The position numbers and the translations under genes are program-made. Shown here in pieces: positions 44,168 to 52,075 of a DNA stretch of 64,000 nt. Source of the DNA: Gemmatimonadota bacterium (lineage in GTDB: Bacteria; Gemmatimonadota; Gemmatimonadetes; Gemmatimonadales; GWC2-71-9); the NCBI GenBank assembly GCA_003221035.1, contig QHUB01000012.1, forward strand, positions 1 through 64,000. The letters run 5' to 3'. The notes beneath the pieces are model-generated. The model did not search any database, was not told where the DNA came from, and saw only the letters and a list, made by a program, of their open reading frames with translations. Numbering within the stretch: the stretch's first letter is position 1; the number at the start of each line of letters is the position of its first letter.

Positions 44168-45424
44168 TTACTGCTTCAACCGCTCCATAAATCGATCCGC
44201 CACATCCTGCGACGCCACCCGCGCCAACACGTTGACGAGCGTGTCCGTGTCTTTGACACGGGCCGCAATGACCGCCTGGAGAAACCGCATGAAGACCGAC
44301 TCGCCCAGCTCGGTCTCGAGCTGGTGGAGCACGACCGGACCCTTACGGTAGAACATTCCCGGCGCCAAACGCGGCGCGGCTGCACGATCGAATCCATAGA
44401 TGGGCGGAAGGCCCTGACTTTGCTGCTCCTTTTCCCGCATCAACGCGTCGAACACCATCGGCCCACTCAAGCTTCTGATAGCCATCATTGCGGTGTACTC
44501 GGCGAAGCTTTCGTTGAGCCAGGCCTCGCGGCGACCTGCCTGTAACCACCAGTGGTGCGACAGCTCGTGCGCGACGTAGTGCAGATCGTCGCCGGTGTTC
44601 CGCCCCTTGGTCATCACGAAATAGCCGTTGCGCGCGTACCCACCCTGCCCTTCGACCGAATACGGCCGAACCACCGCCGTGACGCGCCGCAACGGATCCG
44701 CCGCGCCGAGGAGCCGATTGAGGAAGTCGAGTGAATGGCGGATGTGAGCGAGGAGCGCTGGTGCGTCGTCTTCGGCCGGATTGGTGGACGCGATCCGCAA
44801 GTCGTAACCACCCGCGGTGTCGGCCACGATCTTGATATTTGGACTGAACACGAGATCGATGTCGATGTCCGGTGTCGTGGAGGTGACCAGCCAATCGTCT
44901 TCAGTCTTCCGCACCGAGCCGTTGCTCACGAGCTCTGACGTACGCAAGTCGCTGCGCACGATCATGTGATAGGTGAAACGGCGTGACGTAACGTTCGGAG
45001 GCACGGGAAACCAGAGGTTGTCGAGTCCCAGCTCCACATAGGCGTGCGCGCTGTCCCAAGCTTCTTCCAGCGGGGCACGATAGACAAAGCGCAGATCGAT
45101 GCGCTCATGGGACGCGAGTGGGCGCGCGAGCGCGATCGACAGCGTGGGATCCCGGGACTGCCGATCGAAATCGAACGACGTGCAGGTTGCGCACGCGACG
45201 GTGTCGAGCTGCGCGCCGCTTGCAAGGTTGAGCCGAACCACCGGCTCGGCGCTATCGCCGGCGACGTAGCTGTAGGTGAGTCGTGCGCTGAACGTCCCCG
45301 TCCTCGTAGTGACATTGACTTCACCATCGATACGAGACGGGGACTGCGGGATCGGTCGCGGCGCCGCCGATCGCTGGGAAGTACAGCCGACGAGCAAGCC
45401 GGCGACGCATGCAATCAATTTCAC
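44168..45424 (-). CDS. Lipoprotein M1-like gluzincin metallopeptidase
   Basis: 418 aa. Lipoprotein signal (MKLIACVAGLLVGC). An N-terminal beta domain of M1 aminopeptidase type and the zinc motif VAHELSHHWW follow, with the third ligand 18 residues later (ESFAEY), the exact M1 HExxH-x18-E pattern. The substrate-binding GAMEN motif is not obvious (VEGQGGYARNGYFV stands in the region), so the specificity may differ from true aminopeptidases. Probably anchored in the periplasm. Monocistronic or followed by nothing on its strand; 27 bases from the PspB-like gene upstream. Confidence 0.87.
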   Translation of the reverse strand: MKLIACVAGLLVGCTSQRSAAPRPIPQSPSRIDGEVNVTTRTGTFSARLTYSYVAGDSAEPVVRLNLASGAQLDTVACATCTSFDFDRQSRDPTLSIALARPLASHERIDLRFVYRAPLEEAWDSAHAYVELGLDNLWFPVPPNVTSRRFTYHMIVRSDLRTSELVSNGSVRKTEDDWLVTSTTPDIDIDLVFSPNIKIVADTAGGYDLRIASTNPAEDDAPALLAHIRHSLDFLNRLLGAADPLRRVTAVVRPYSVEGQGGYARNGYFVMTKGRNTGDDLHYVAHELSHHWWLQAGRREAWLNESFAEYTAMMAIRSLSGPMVFDALMREKEQQSQGLPPIYGFDRAAAPRLAPGMFYRKGPVVLHQLETELGESVFMRFLQAVIAARVKDTDTLVNVLARVASQDVADRFMERLKQ

Positions 45425-45451
45425 TGGAAGATCCTATTGCACGCCAACTCT

Positions 45452-45694
45452 TCAGGCGCCAAGCCGATCGGTGTCCCGCTGCTTGGCGAGCAGCCGTTCC
45501 GTGAAATCCACCCGCTCCTCGAGCTCGGCCACCCGGCTCTGCATCGCTTCGAGATGTTGACGGAGCTCGCCGACTTCCGCCTCGTGTTCCGGTGCTGTGC
45601 CACGCCGCGGCCTTCCACCGAAGATCGCCTTGCTGACCTGCGCCGCGATGATGATGATGGCGACCCCGATGGCCCAGCTGGGGATCATGAACAT
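45452..45694 (-). CDS. PspB-like small membrane protein
   Basis: 80 aa. One N-terminal membrane helix (MIPSWAIGVAIIIIAAQV), a short basic region, and a C-terminal coiled coil ending RVAELEERVDFTERLLAKQ. This matches the layout and the closing ALE-type helix of phage shock protein B, which binds PspC to sense envelope stress. No pspA or pspC is in the window, so the assignment is by resemblance only. Lies between lepB and the M1-like gene on the same strand. Confidence 0.7.
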   Translation of the reverse strand: MFMIPSWAIGVAIIIIAAQVSKAIFGGRPRRGTAPEHEAEVGELRQHLEAMQSRVAELEERVDFTERLLAKQRDTDRLGA

Positions 45695-45723
45695 GGTGTG
45701 CTAATCTAACGGATTGGCTCGCA

Positions 45724-46644
45724 CTAGAATCGCCGCCCAATGCGGCTCCAGCGAACCCCACCGCTGTGTCTGTCCCTACTGAAATAAATGACCAGCGGTC
45801 TGCCGCGGAGTTGGTTCAAGCCGAGCGCGCCCCAGAAGCGGCTGTCGGCGGACCTGTCGCGGTTATCACCCAACACGAATACCGAGTCCCGCGGGACCAC
45901 GAGGGGACCCCAGTTGCGCATATCGGGTCTGTATTCCGTTTCGCGCGCCGGCGGGGTAACGAGATGTCTCACCTGCCAGACAACCCCGCTGCCGAGATCC
46001 TCGCGCGCACTCGCCGCTGGGTCTATGAGCTGAATGAAGGGTTCGGCGACAGCTATCCCATTGCGCATGAGCACGCCATCGCGCATCGCCAATGTGTCAC
46101 CGGGAAGCCCGACGACACGCTTGATGTTCACCAAGTCCGGCCTTGTAGGAAACTCGTGAACGACCACCTCGTTTTCACGAGGGACTTTTCCACGTAACCG
46201 CTTTGACGCAAGCACAAAGTCCCCGGAGAGCATCGTGGGTTCCATGGCGTCCGACGGTATTTTATACGCGTCGAGCCAATGCCGTTTGATCTCGTTCTTA
46301 ACCGCTCCCTGCCAAAAGAACGCGCTCGCGAGAATGATCGCAGCATACCAGTACCAGCGATTGTAGGCCCGCAGCAGGAAAGGTTGGGGCGCGCGAGCCG
46401 CCGTTCGGCCGGCGCGTACTAATACGATCACCCACGCGAGAATGGCGATTAATGGCGCAATGAACAGGGCGATGATCGGTGACATATAGAAGAGCGCGAT
46501 GTTCACGGCCAACAGGGCGTAGAAAATCACGAAGCTTACAAGCCCTACTTCGGGGCGTCCGGCGTACAACTCACCGAGACCAGGCAGAAACAGCGAAAGC
46601 ACCACCGCCTTCCAGCGAGCGCGCGGACGAGGTGCGATACCCAC
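45724..46644 (-). CDS. lepB: Signal peptidase I homologue lacking the usual nucleophile serine
   Basis: 306 aa S26 family protein. Several N-terminal membrane helices (~12-110) precede the peptidase domain. Box B reads YKIPSDAMEPTM where LepB has PSGSMxPT, so the catalytic Ser position is Ala while the preceding Ser remains. The general-base Lys is present (NIKRVVGLPGD), as is box E (VLGDNRDRSADSRFWG). It could be an inactive or altered peptidase, or use the other serine. The GTG start at 46644 lies one base after the previous stop; a longer frame to 46698 would overlap that gene by 53 bases. Confidence 0.85.
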   Translation of the reverse strand: MGIAPRPRARWKAVVLSLFLPGLGELYAGRPEVGLVSFVIFYALLAVNIALFYMSPIIALFIAPLIAILAWVIVLVRAGRTAARAPQPFLLRAYNRWYWYAAIILASAFFWQGAVKNEIKRHWLDAYKIPSDAMEPTMLSGDFVLASKRLRGKVPRENEVVVHEFPTRPDLVNIKRVVGLPGDTLAMRDGVLMRNGIAVAEPFIQLIDPAASAREDLGSGVVWQVRHLVTPPARETEYRPDMRNWGPLVVPRDSVFVLGDNRDRSADSRFWGALGLNQLRGRPLVIYFSRDRHSGGVRWSRIGRRF

Positions 46645-46645
46645 G

Positions 46646-47893
46646 CTACTTATTCTTGCTGCAGCTGCCCGGTGCCCCGACGGTCTGGGACCTGACACCG
46701 CCCATCTGCAACCAGCCGGTCTGCCCGGTCGCAGGATCCGTCATGTGCACCCACCACCGTTGCAGCGGTTCACGCATCATCCGCAACGCACCCCAGCCAA
46801 CGTCGGACTCCTGACCACCCTGCGACCGCACGCGAGCAACCTTCGCCCCCGTATACGTGATGACATCGACTGTGTCGCCGACGGCAAGGCCAGCAGGTTT
46901 GCTGGTGTCCGGAACGACTACTGCGATGCCCGGCGGGTGCAGCACCATCGCGCCCTCGTCGGTCTGGACTGCCGCCCCTGAGGCGACCTGGCCAACGCTA
47001 TCGGCGTCGGGGTTGGGCTCCGAGCGCAGAACGCCGCCGTCGAGCAACGTCCAGTTACCGTACTTGCAGCATTCGTACGGACAGACACCGCGCACGACGT
47101 ATTCGGCGACGGGCGTCTCGGGCTCCTGAGCCGGATTGGCCGCAAGGGGCGGGGCTGCAGGAGGGGCACCGGAATCGACCGTCTCGGTATCAGCCGGCGG
47201 CTGGGATTTCTGGGCGGTTTGGCCACCACAAGCGGCCAGCGCTGCGCCGAGCAGGCTCACGAGCAGGCATGAAACGGCGGTGGGACGCAGTTGCGGCAGC
47301 AGCGCCTCCACGCGCTGTCGCAGGATCACCCACTCGGCGACGACCAGGTTCGGCACCCAGCAGAGCCAGGAGATCGTCTGATAGGCGGGCTCGAACGGAA
47401 TGCCGGCCACCTGACTGAGCGGGAGATAGATGCGCAACGTGACGGCGGCGAACGTGAGTGCGTAGCTCCGGATCATCCAGCGGCGGTGCATCGCTTGATT
47501 GCCCGTGCGGATGTAGCGGTATGCCATCCCCGTGCTGAACAGCCACAACGTCGCGAGCAGACCGAACCCCACATGGGTCGGGAGACCGTATTGCGAAATC
47601 GTCGCGAGCGCGAGCGCTCCCACGCCGCCGAGCAGCACGCCAACAACATACGTCCTGCCCATCCAGCGATGGAGGTCAATACGCCTGGAGCGCAGCCGGG
47701 AATTATGCTGGAACGCCCCCATGGCGAGCGCGATCCCGGAGCCTCCGAGGTGCAGGTATGCGGCGAGCGGCACAATCAGGAAGCGCTGCTGCAGAAAGGG
47801 TGGCCGCATTACCGGCATGAACAATACGCCCATGGCGTACGCCGCAATGAGCAGCGCAAGCACGGTCATCACCCACCAGCCGAATCTCGACAT
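46646..47893 (-). CDS. DUF2306 membrane protein fused to a lipoprotein/SH3-like domain
   Basis: 415 aa. Residues ~1-215 form a polytopic DUF2306-type membrane protein with six or so helices (HLGGSGIALAMGAFQ, DLHRWMGRTYVVGVLLGG, MHRRWMIRSYALTFAAVTL). Then comes TAVSCLLVSLLGAALAACGG, which looks exactly like a lipoprotein signal with lipobox LAAC. A Pro/Ala linker and a Cys-rich C-terminal part (CPYECCKYGNWTLLDG) of SH3b-like character end the protein. Either a true fusion or two genes, the second starting at an internal GTG near 47308. Start chosen at 47893, with GGAG 5 bases upstream. Confidence 0.75.
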   Translation of the reverse strand: MSRFGWWVMTVLALLIAAYAMGVLFMPVMRPPFLQQRFLIVPLAAYLHLGGSGIALAMGAFQHNSRLRSRRIDLHRWMGRTYVVGVLLGGVGALALATISQYGLPTHVGFGLLATLWLFSTGMAYRYIRTGNQAMHRRWMIRSYALTFAAVTLRIYLPLSQVAGIPFEPAYQTISWLCWVPNLVVAEWVILRQRVEALLPQLRPTAVSCLLVSLLGAALAACGGQTAQKSQPPADTETVDSGAPPAAPPLAANPAQEPETPVAEYVVRGVCPYECCKYGNWTLLDGGVLRSEPNPDADSVGQVASGAAVQTDEGAMVLHPPGIAVVVPDTSKPAGLAVGDTVDVITYTGAKVARVRSQGGQESDVGWGALRMMREPLQRWWVHMTDPATGQTGWLQMGGVRSQTVGAPGSCSKNK

Positions 47894-48756
47894 CAGGACT
47901 CCTCGCTCCAGCGCTTGATCGACTCCAGGTAGCGGCGCGCGATCGCGCCGGATTCCTTGGGCGTCTCGGCGGGATCGGTAACGCTGTCGAGCTCGACCAT
48001 GCCCCATCCATCGTAGCGGACGTCATCCAGCGCGGCGAACAATGCCTTGAGATCGACGCGGCCTCGCCCGAGCTCCACGAACCGATCACCCGCGAGATCC
48101 TTGATGTGGAGAAAAAGTAACCGTCCCGCGTGTTGTCGCACGGCTTGGGCGGGATCGCCGCCCGCCTGCTGGTAATGCGCGACGTCGAGCAGCAGACGCA
48201 CGTAGCGCGGATCCGCCGCGTCGAGCACGCGCGTGACCTCTTCGGGCGACTGGCCGAGCGCGCCCATGTGGTTGTGATAGCCAAGCGGGATGCCGAGGTC
48301 GGCCGTGCGGCGGCCGATGTCGGTGAGCAGCTGTCCCATCCGGCGATAGTCCTCCGCCGTGGGCGCCCGGCCCTGCGGGCGATCATCGATGATTTGCAAG
48401 TACCGGCCGCCGGCGTCGCGCAGAAACTGCGCGTGTCGCACGTGCAGCGCGATGGTCTCGGCATCGCGGGCGGGATCGAGCGGCGCGTTGCCACTCGACA
48501 ACGCGACGAAGACGAGATGCTTCCGGGCCAGCAGGTCTTTGAGCTCCGCGGGACGTTCGCCCCACATATCGAACGCCGGCTGTCGGAGCTGAATCCCGCG
48601 ATAACCCAGCGCGGCGATGTCGTCGATCGCCTGCCGGTCATTGCCGTTCCAGGTGATGGCCGCGTAGCCGAAACGGACGCGGGCGGCGGCGCGAGGTCGC
48701 CACGCGACGACGCCCGCGGCCGCGGTCAAGGAGGCGAGAAAGTCGCGGCGCTTCAT
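47893..48756 (-). CDS. Tat-exported sugar phosphate isomerase/epimerase-type TIM barrel
   Basis: 287 aa. Twin-arginine signal (MKRRDFLASLTAAAGVVAW), then a xylose-isomerase-like TIM barrel: IDDIAALGYRGIQLRQPAF, LGYHNHMGALG (metal His), VRLLLDVAHYQQAG, LFLHIKDLAG and GWGMVELDSV (metal Glu). Exported members of this family accompany periplasmic sugar oxidoreductases and DUF1080 proteins, so it may rearrange or cleave a 3-keto sugar; substrate not determinable. It overlaps the esterase gene upstream by 4 bases and the DUF2306 gene by one. Confidence 0.87.
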   Translation of the reverse strand: MKRRDFLASLTAAAGVVAWRPRAAARVRFGYAAITWNGNDRQAIDDIAALGYRGIQLRQPAFDMWGERPAELKDLLARKHLVFVALSSGNAPLDPARDAETIALHVRHAQFLRDAGGRYLQIIDDRPQGRAPTAEDYRRMGQLLTDIGRRTADLGIPLGYHNHMGALGQSPEEVTRVLDAADPRYVRLLLDVAHYQQAGGDPAQAVRQHAGRLLFLHIKDLAGDRFVELGRGRVDLKALFAALDDVRYDGWGMVELDSVTDPAETPKESGAIARRYLESIKRWSEES

Positions 48757-49583
48757 TTCTTGGTCAGCCCTTGCGCATCCAACCAGTTGTAGAAGTCGTC
48801 GATCCAGTGATCGCTGCTGGTGCCCTGCTGCTTGAGCCCGAAACCGTGCCCTCCGGCGCTATACATGTGCGCCTCGGGGCGCTGGCCGGACTTGACGAGC
48901 GCATCGTAGAAGCGCGCCGCGAAATCGCGCGCAATCGCATCGTCCTGGGCCCACGCGAGAAACAGCGGCGGCAGGTGATGGGGGATCGCGGGCATCACCC
49001 CGAACGGCGCTCCGTAGATCAGGCCCGCGAAATTCGGGCGTCCCGCCGAGTCCTGCTGGAGCACCGTGCCGCTCGTCACCATCGCGCCGGCCGAGAAGCC
49101 CATGAACCCGACGCGCGCGGGCGATATCCCCCACTCGGCGGCGTGCTGGCGGACGACTTTGATCGCCTGGATTCCGTCGGCGATGCCGTAGCGGCCGGCG
49201 GTGTCCATGTCCATCTGGGGGACGCCCTCGCCGCGCTTTTCGACGATCCGATACTTCAGCACGAATGCAGCGATGCCGTGCTGCTGCAGCGAGCGGGCGA
49301 GCGTGTTCGCCTCGAGATCGATCGCGAGCGCAACGAAGGCGCCGCCGGGCGCGAGAATGATCCCCGTGCCGGTCGCCTTGCTCTTGTCCGGCAGGTACGC
49401 GGTCAGCGTCGGCGTGACGACGTTGAATATCACGGTCCCGAGGGGCGTGTTCTCGATGACGCGTTCCTGCTGCGTCCAATGCTCCGAGCCGGGAGCGACG
49501 CCCGGCCAGACGTTGACTGTCTGCGCCCGCGCCGTGGACACCATGATTGCAACGCCGAACACTCCAGCCCAGAGAGTCCGCAT
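48753..49583 (-). CDS. Secreted alpha/beta hydrolase (acetyl-xylan esterase-like)
   Basis: 276 aa. Signal peptide MRTLWAGVFGVAIMVSTARA, then an esterase fold: oxyanion segment IILAPGGAFVALA, nucleophile VGFMGFSAGAMVTSG, acid turn FLAWAQDDAI and His in YSAGGHGFGL. This is the BD-FAE/acetyl-xylan-esterase-like pattern, suggesting removal of acetyl or feruloyl groups from plant polysaccharide. An in-frame GTG at 49601 would add six residues, but the ATG at 49583 has GAGG 6 bases upstream and begins the signal peptide. Coupled to the isomerase gene (ATGA). Confidence 0.88.
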   Translation of the reverse strand: MRTLWAGVFGVAIMVSTARAQTVNVWPGVAPGSEHWTQQERVIENTPLGTVIFNVVTPTLTAYLPDKSKATGTGIILAPGGAFVALAIDLEANTLARSLQQHGIAAFVLKYRIVEKRGEGVPQMDMDTAGRYGIADGIQAIKVVRQHAAEWGISPARVGFMGFSAGAMVTSGTVLQQDSAGRPNFAGLIYGAPFGVMPAIPHHLPPLFLAWAQDDAIARDFAARFYDALVKSGQRPEAHMYSAGGHGFGLKQQGTSSDHWIDDFYNWLDAQGLTKK

Positions 49584-49591
49584 CGTCTCCC

Positions 49592-49720
49592 TCAATGGCA
49601 CTGCACCGCGGGATCACCCGTGCCGAAGGTGCAGGCCTGGGAGGTCCGCGTGTGGACCAGGCCGAGCAGTGCAACAAAGATCGCGGTGATGCCGACGGTG
49701 CGGCGGGCGTATTCATCCAT
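49592..49720 (-). CDS. Small membrane/secreted peptide of 42 residues
   Basis: Too short for most gene callers. The ATG at 49720 lies four bases after the stop of the 49725-50162 gene, and the frame ends 8 bases before the esterase start, so it fills the gap exactly. The peptide has a basic start (MDEYARRTVG), a hydrophobic stretch (ITAIFVALLGLVHT) and a short tail with two cysteines (SQACTFGTGDPAVQCH). It looks like a signal-anchor or secreted disulfide peptide. No known family recognised. Confidence 0.5.
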   Translation of the reverse strand: MDEYARRTVGITAIFVALLGLVHTRTSQACTFGTGDPAVQCH

Positions 49721-49724
49721 CTTG

Positions 49725-50162
49725 TCAGTTTCCCGCGTCCCCCTCGAGGCGCGACGGGCGCACCAGCATCAGCGCCGCAATCGCCAGTACGCCGACCCCG
49801 GCCGGTACGGGCGTTCCGGTGAGGAGATAACCGACCCAGGCGACCAAACCCCCGCCCTCGATTATGGCCCACGTCACGAGCGCGATCCGAACCTCGTTGC
49901 TGGTCCAATAGTCGTCCGGGGTCTGGTCGACGGAACGCTGGGGAATCTTGGAACGAAACAGCACAAGCGCGGCAGCGAGGTTTCCAAGGCCGAGTCCCGC
50001 CGTCACAAAGCTCAGGATGGACGCTCGGGGGAAGGACGGAGGGATTGTCCGGACCACAAAGAAGAAGACCACACCAACCAGCGCCACGCCCAGCACGAGT
50101 GCGGAGTGCAGGATCCGCGCATGGCGTGCCGAAGCAATCGGAGAGGCGGGGGGCTGGCTCAT
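49725..50162 (-). CDS. Hypothetical four-helix membrane protein
   Basis: 145 aa, unrecognised. Four predicted membrane helices: ARILHSALVLGVALVGVVFFFVV, a second with FVTAGLGLGNLAAALVLF, a third IALVTWAIIEGGGLVAWVGYLL, and a fourth VPAGVGVLAIAALMLV. A short loop (DQTPDDYWTSNEV) lies between helices 2 and 3. The ATG at 50162 has AAGGTG 5 bases upstream and overlaps the previous stop by one base. Function unknown; it belongs to the string of small envelope genes ending at the esterase. Confidence 0.75.
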   Translation of the reverse strand: MSQPPASPIASARHARILHSALVLGVALVGVVFFFVVRTIPPSFPRASILSFVTAGLGLGNLAAALVLFRSKIPQRSVDQTPDDYWTSNEVRIALVTWAIIEGGGLVAWVGYLLTGTPVPAGVGVLAIAALMLVRPSRLEGDAGN

Positions 50163-50629
50163 CAATTCACCTTGAGGACGGCTTCGATAAAGCTCAGGCT
50201 CTTTGTCTCGACCCAGGCACCAGACACCGCCGTGATGCCAATCGTGCCGAGCCGATCGCCGCCGCCGGTTGGCGGCCGGCCTTTCCAAGGCGCCTGCTTG
50301 ACCTCGCGGTGCACGACGATGCCGTAGCGGGGGTCGTAGCGGAAAATGAGGGCCGAAGCGAGCCCACCGCGCGGTGTGAAAGACAGCGCGACACTGGGGT
50401 ACGCGTCGTCACGTTCGATGTGCTCGCGCACCGACGCCTGATGTCCCGCCGTCTGCATTTCGGCCATGATGATGTCGAGCACGGGGCGCACCACGGAGTG
50501 CAGGCGCTCACCGCACATGCGGCGGTCGGATTGATCCCGCGGCGTCTTGTCCGCCGGATTCTCCTTCGCGGCACGCTCAGAGTGCTGCTGCAGCAGCTTT
50601 TGCAGCTTGGCTTTGAATTCGTCTGACAT
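50162..50629 (-). CDS. Hypothetical soluble protein
   Basis: 155 aa, no family recognised. An N-terminal helical, charged part (FKAKLQKLLQQHSERAAKE, VVRPVLDIIMAEMQTAG) is followed by a beta-rich part (YPSVALSFTPRGGLASALIF, RYDPRYGIVVHREVKQ) and a helix at the end (SLSFIEAVLKVN). There is no signal peptide or membrane helix. Coupled to the membrane protein gene by a TGATG overlap, so it may act with it at the membrane. Confidence 0.72.
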   Translation of the reverse strand: MSDEFKAKLQKLLQQHSERAAKENPADKTPRDQSDRRMCGERLHSVVRPVLDIIMAEMQTAGHQASVREHIERDDAYPSVALSFTPRGGLASALIFRYDPRYGIVVHREVKQAPWKGRPPTGGGDRLGTIGITAVSGAWVETKSLSFIEAVLKVN

Positions 50630-50673
50630 GGAACATCGAATATATCACTCTGAAGAGTGGGAACCCGGCTGCC

Positions 50674-51321
50674 TTAGATGGTGACAACCAGACCATCTGA
50701 TGCGACACGCACCTGAATACTCCGCAGATCGGGGATGGTGGCGTCCGCCTCGGCGAGATGGATGGGATCGTAGTTGGTCATGAGCGCGATCACCGTCGCG
50801 CCCGCCGCCTTGCCCGCGGCGACACCCGCCGGCGCGTCCTCGAACACGATGCAGTCCGCGGGCGCGACACCAAGCCGCTCGGCGCCGAGGAGATAGGCAT
50901 CCGGCGCGGGCTTGCCGCGCTTCGAGTCTTCGGCCACGACCATCACGTCCGGCGCGGGGACACCCGCGGCGCTCAGGCGCCGTCGAGCGAGCTCTCGCCC
51001 GCAAGACGTCACGATCGCCCAGCGATCCCGCGGTAGCGACGTGACGAGCTCGCGCGCGCCCGGGATGACCCGCAGTCCTTCGACGTCGACCAGCTCGGTC
51101 GCATCGAGCCACGCGACTTCTTCGTCTGTGGCGAGATGGGGCGCCAGCATGAGCAGCGTGTCACGCGCGCGACGCCCATGCGCGATGTGCAACACCTTGG
51201 CGACGTCGATCGGGTGGCGTTCCGCGGCCCAGCGCTGCCACGTGCGCTCGACGACGGCGCGCGAGTCCACGAGTACGCCGTCGAGGTCGAAGAGGAAGGC
51301 TTTCGCGCGAAGTGCGGGCAA
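50674..51321 (-). CDS. HAD-IA family phosphatase (phosphoglycolate/beta-phosphoglucomutase-like)
   Basis: 215 aa haloacid-dehalogenase hydrolase: motif I FLFDLDGVLVDSRAVV with nucleophile and acid Asp, motif II AIVTSC, motif III Lys in SKRGKPAPDAYLLGA, and motif IV VFEDAPAGVAAG. The helical cap between motifs I and II marks subfamily IA. It probably dephosphorylates a small sugar phosphate. With the amino-sugar recycling genes just upstream, a hexosamine or MurNAc-derived phosphate is possible but unproven. The start appears to be TTG, one base after the previous stop. Confidence 0.87.
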   Translation of the reverse strand: MPALRAKAFLFDLDGVLVDSRAVVERTWQRWAAERHPIDVAKVLHIAHGRRARDTLLMLAPHLATDEEVAWLDATELVDVEGLRVIPGARELVTSLPRDRWAIVTSCGRELARRRLSAAGVPAPDVMVVAEDSKRGKPAPDAYLLGAERLGVAPADCIVFEDAPAGVAAGKAAGATVIALMTNYDPIHLAEADATIPDLRSIQVRVASDGLVVTI

Positions 51322-51322
51322 G

Positions 51323-52000
51323 CTATTTGGGAGGAAGGGCCTCGACCTGGGCGGCGAGCGCCTCCATCTGTCTCTGGCGCAGCCGCGCCCAGCGAGGCAA
51401 GCGCAACGCGCCGCTCGCGATCATCCCCGCGCCGCTCAAGGTCAGGAATGCGATGCCGGGAATCGCATCGCCGAGGTGGCCGCCGAGCGCACTCACGAGC
51501 GCGACCGTAGCGCCAATACCGAGGGCGGCGAAGCCAGCCCCCATTGCGGCGCGCGCCGCGCCGTGGACTGTTCCGAACCGGAGCCGATGGCCGGTGGCGG
51601 TCGGCTCGAGCAAGACCTGCAGATTGCCGTTGGTCCACTGCCGCAGTGAACCATCGACGCGCGTGCGACCGCGCGCGTTGAAGACCTCGCGCAGCTGAAC
51701 GACGAGCCGCTCCCACTCCTCGTCCGTGAGCCGGCGATGGAGGTTCACAGTTCGGGAAACGCCCAGCCGCAGACCGAGGAAAGTGCGCGACGCCGCGCCG
51801 GCGCGCGTATCGAGCGCGCGCGCGGCCTGCGCCACCGACTCCGGCGTAATGCCGACTTCGCGGCCGATCGCCTGGAGATCGGTGAGCGTCAGCCCTTCAT
51901 CGGCCGGCACGTCCTGCCCAGACTGCTCTGGGGACGGCGTCTCAGTCGCCGCCCGAAAGATCGCGGCGATCTCTTTGTCGCTGTAGCGGCGCTCGGCCAT
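51323..52000 (-). CDS. Hypothetical protein with two C-terminal membrane helices
   Basis: 225 aa. The N-terminal block (RRYSDKEIAAIFRAATE, GLTLTDLQAIGREVGITPESVAQAARAL) is a helical motif I associate with conserved uncharacterised proteins of this kind of bacterium. A beta-rich middle (NLHRRLTDEEWERLVVQLRE, LRQWTNGNLQVLLEPT) follows, then two membrane helices (AAMGAGFAALGIGATVALVS and GIAFLTLSGAGMIASGAL). The start at 52000 begins the conserved block; the open frame before it is Arg/Gly-rich shadow. Function unknown. Confidence 0.75.
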   Translation of the reverse strand: MAERRYSDKEIAAIFRAATETPSPEQSGQDVPADEGLTLTDLQAIGREVGITPESVAQAARALDTRAGAASRTFLGLRLGVSRTVNLHRRLTDEEWERLVVQLREVFNARGRTRVDGSLRQWTNGNLQVLLEPTATGHRLRFGTVHGAARAAMGAGFAALGIGATVALVSALGGHLGDAIPGIAFLTLSGAGMIASGALRLPRWARLRQRQMEALAAQVEALPPK

Positions 52001-52075
52001 GCCGTAAGATGGTTGAAGCGAATGCCCAACACCACGGCCCCCACGACGGCAGCGTGCCTCGAGGGCCAAAGCGAA

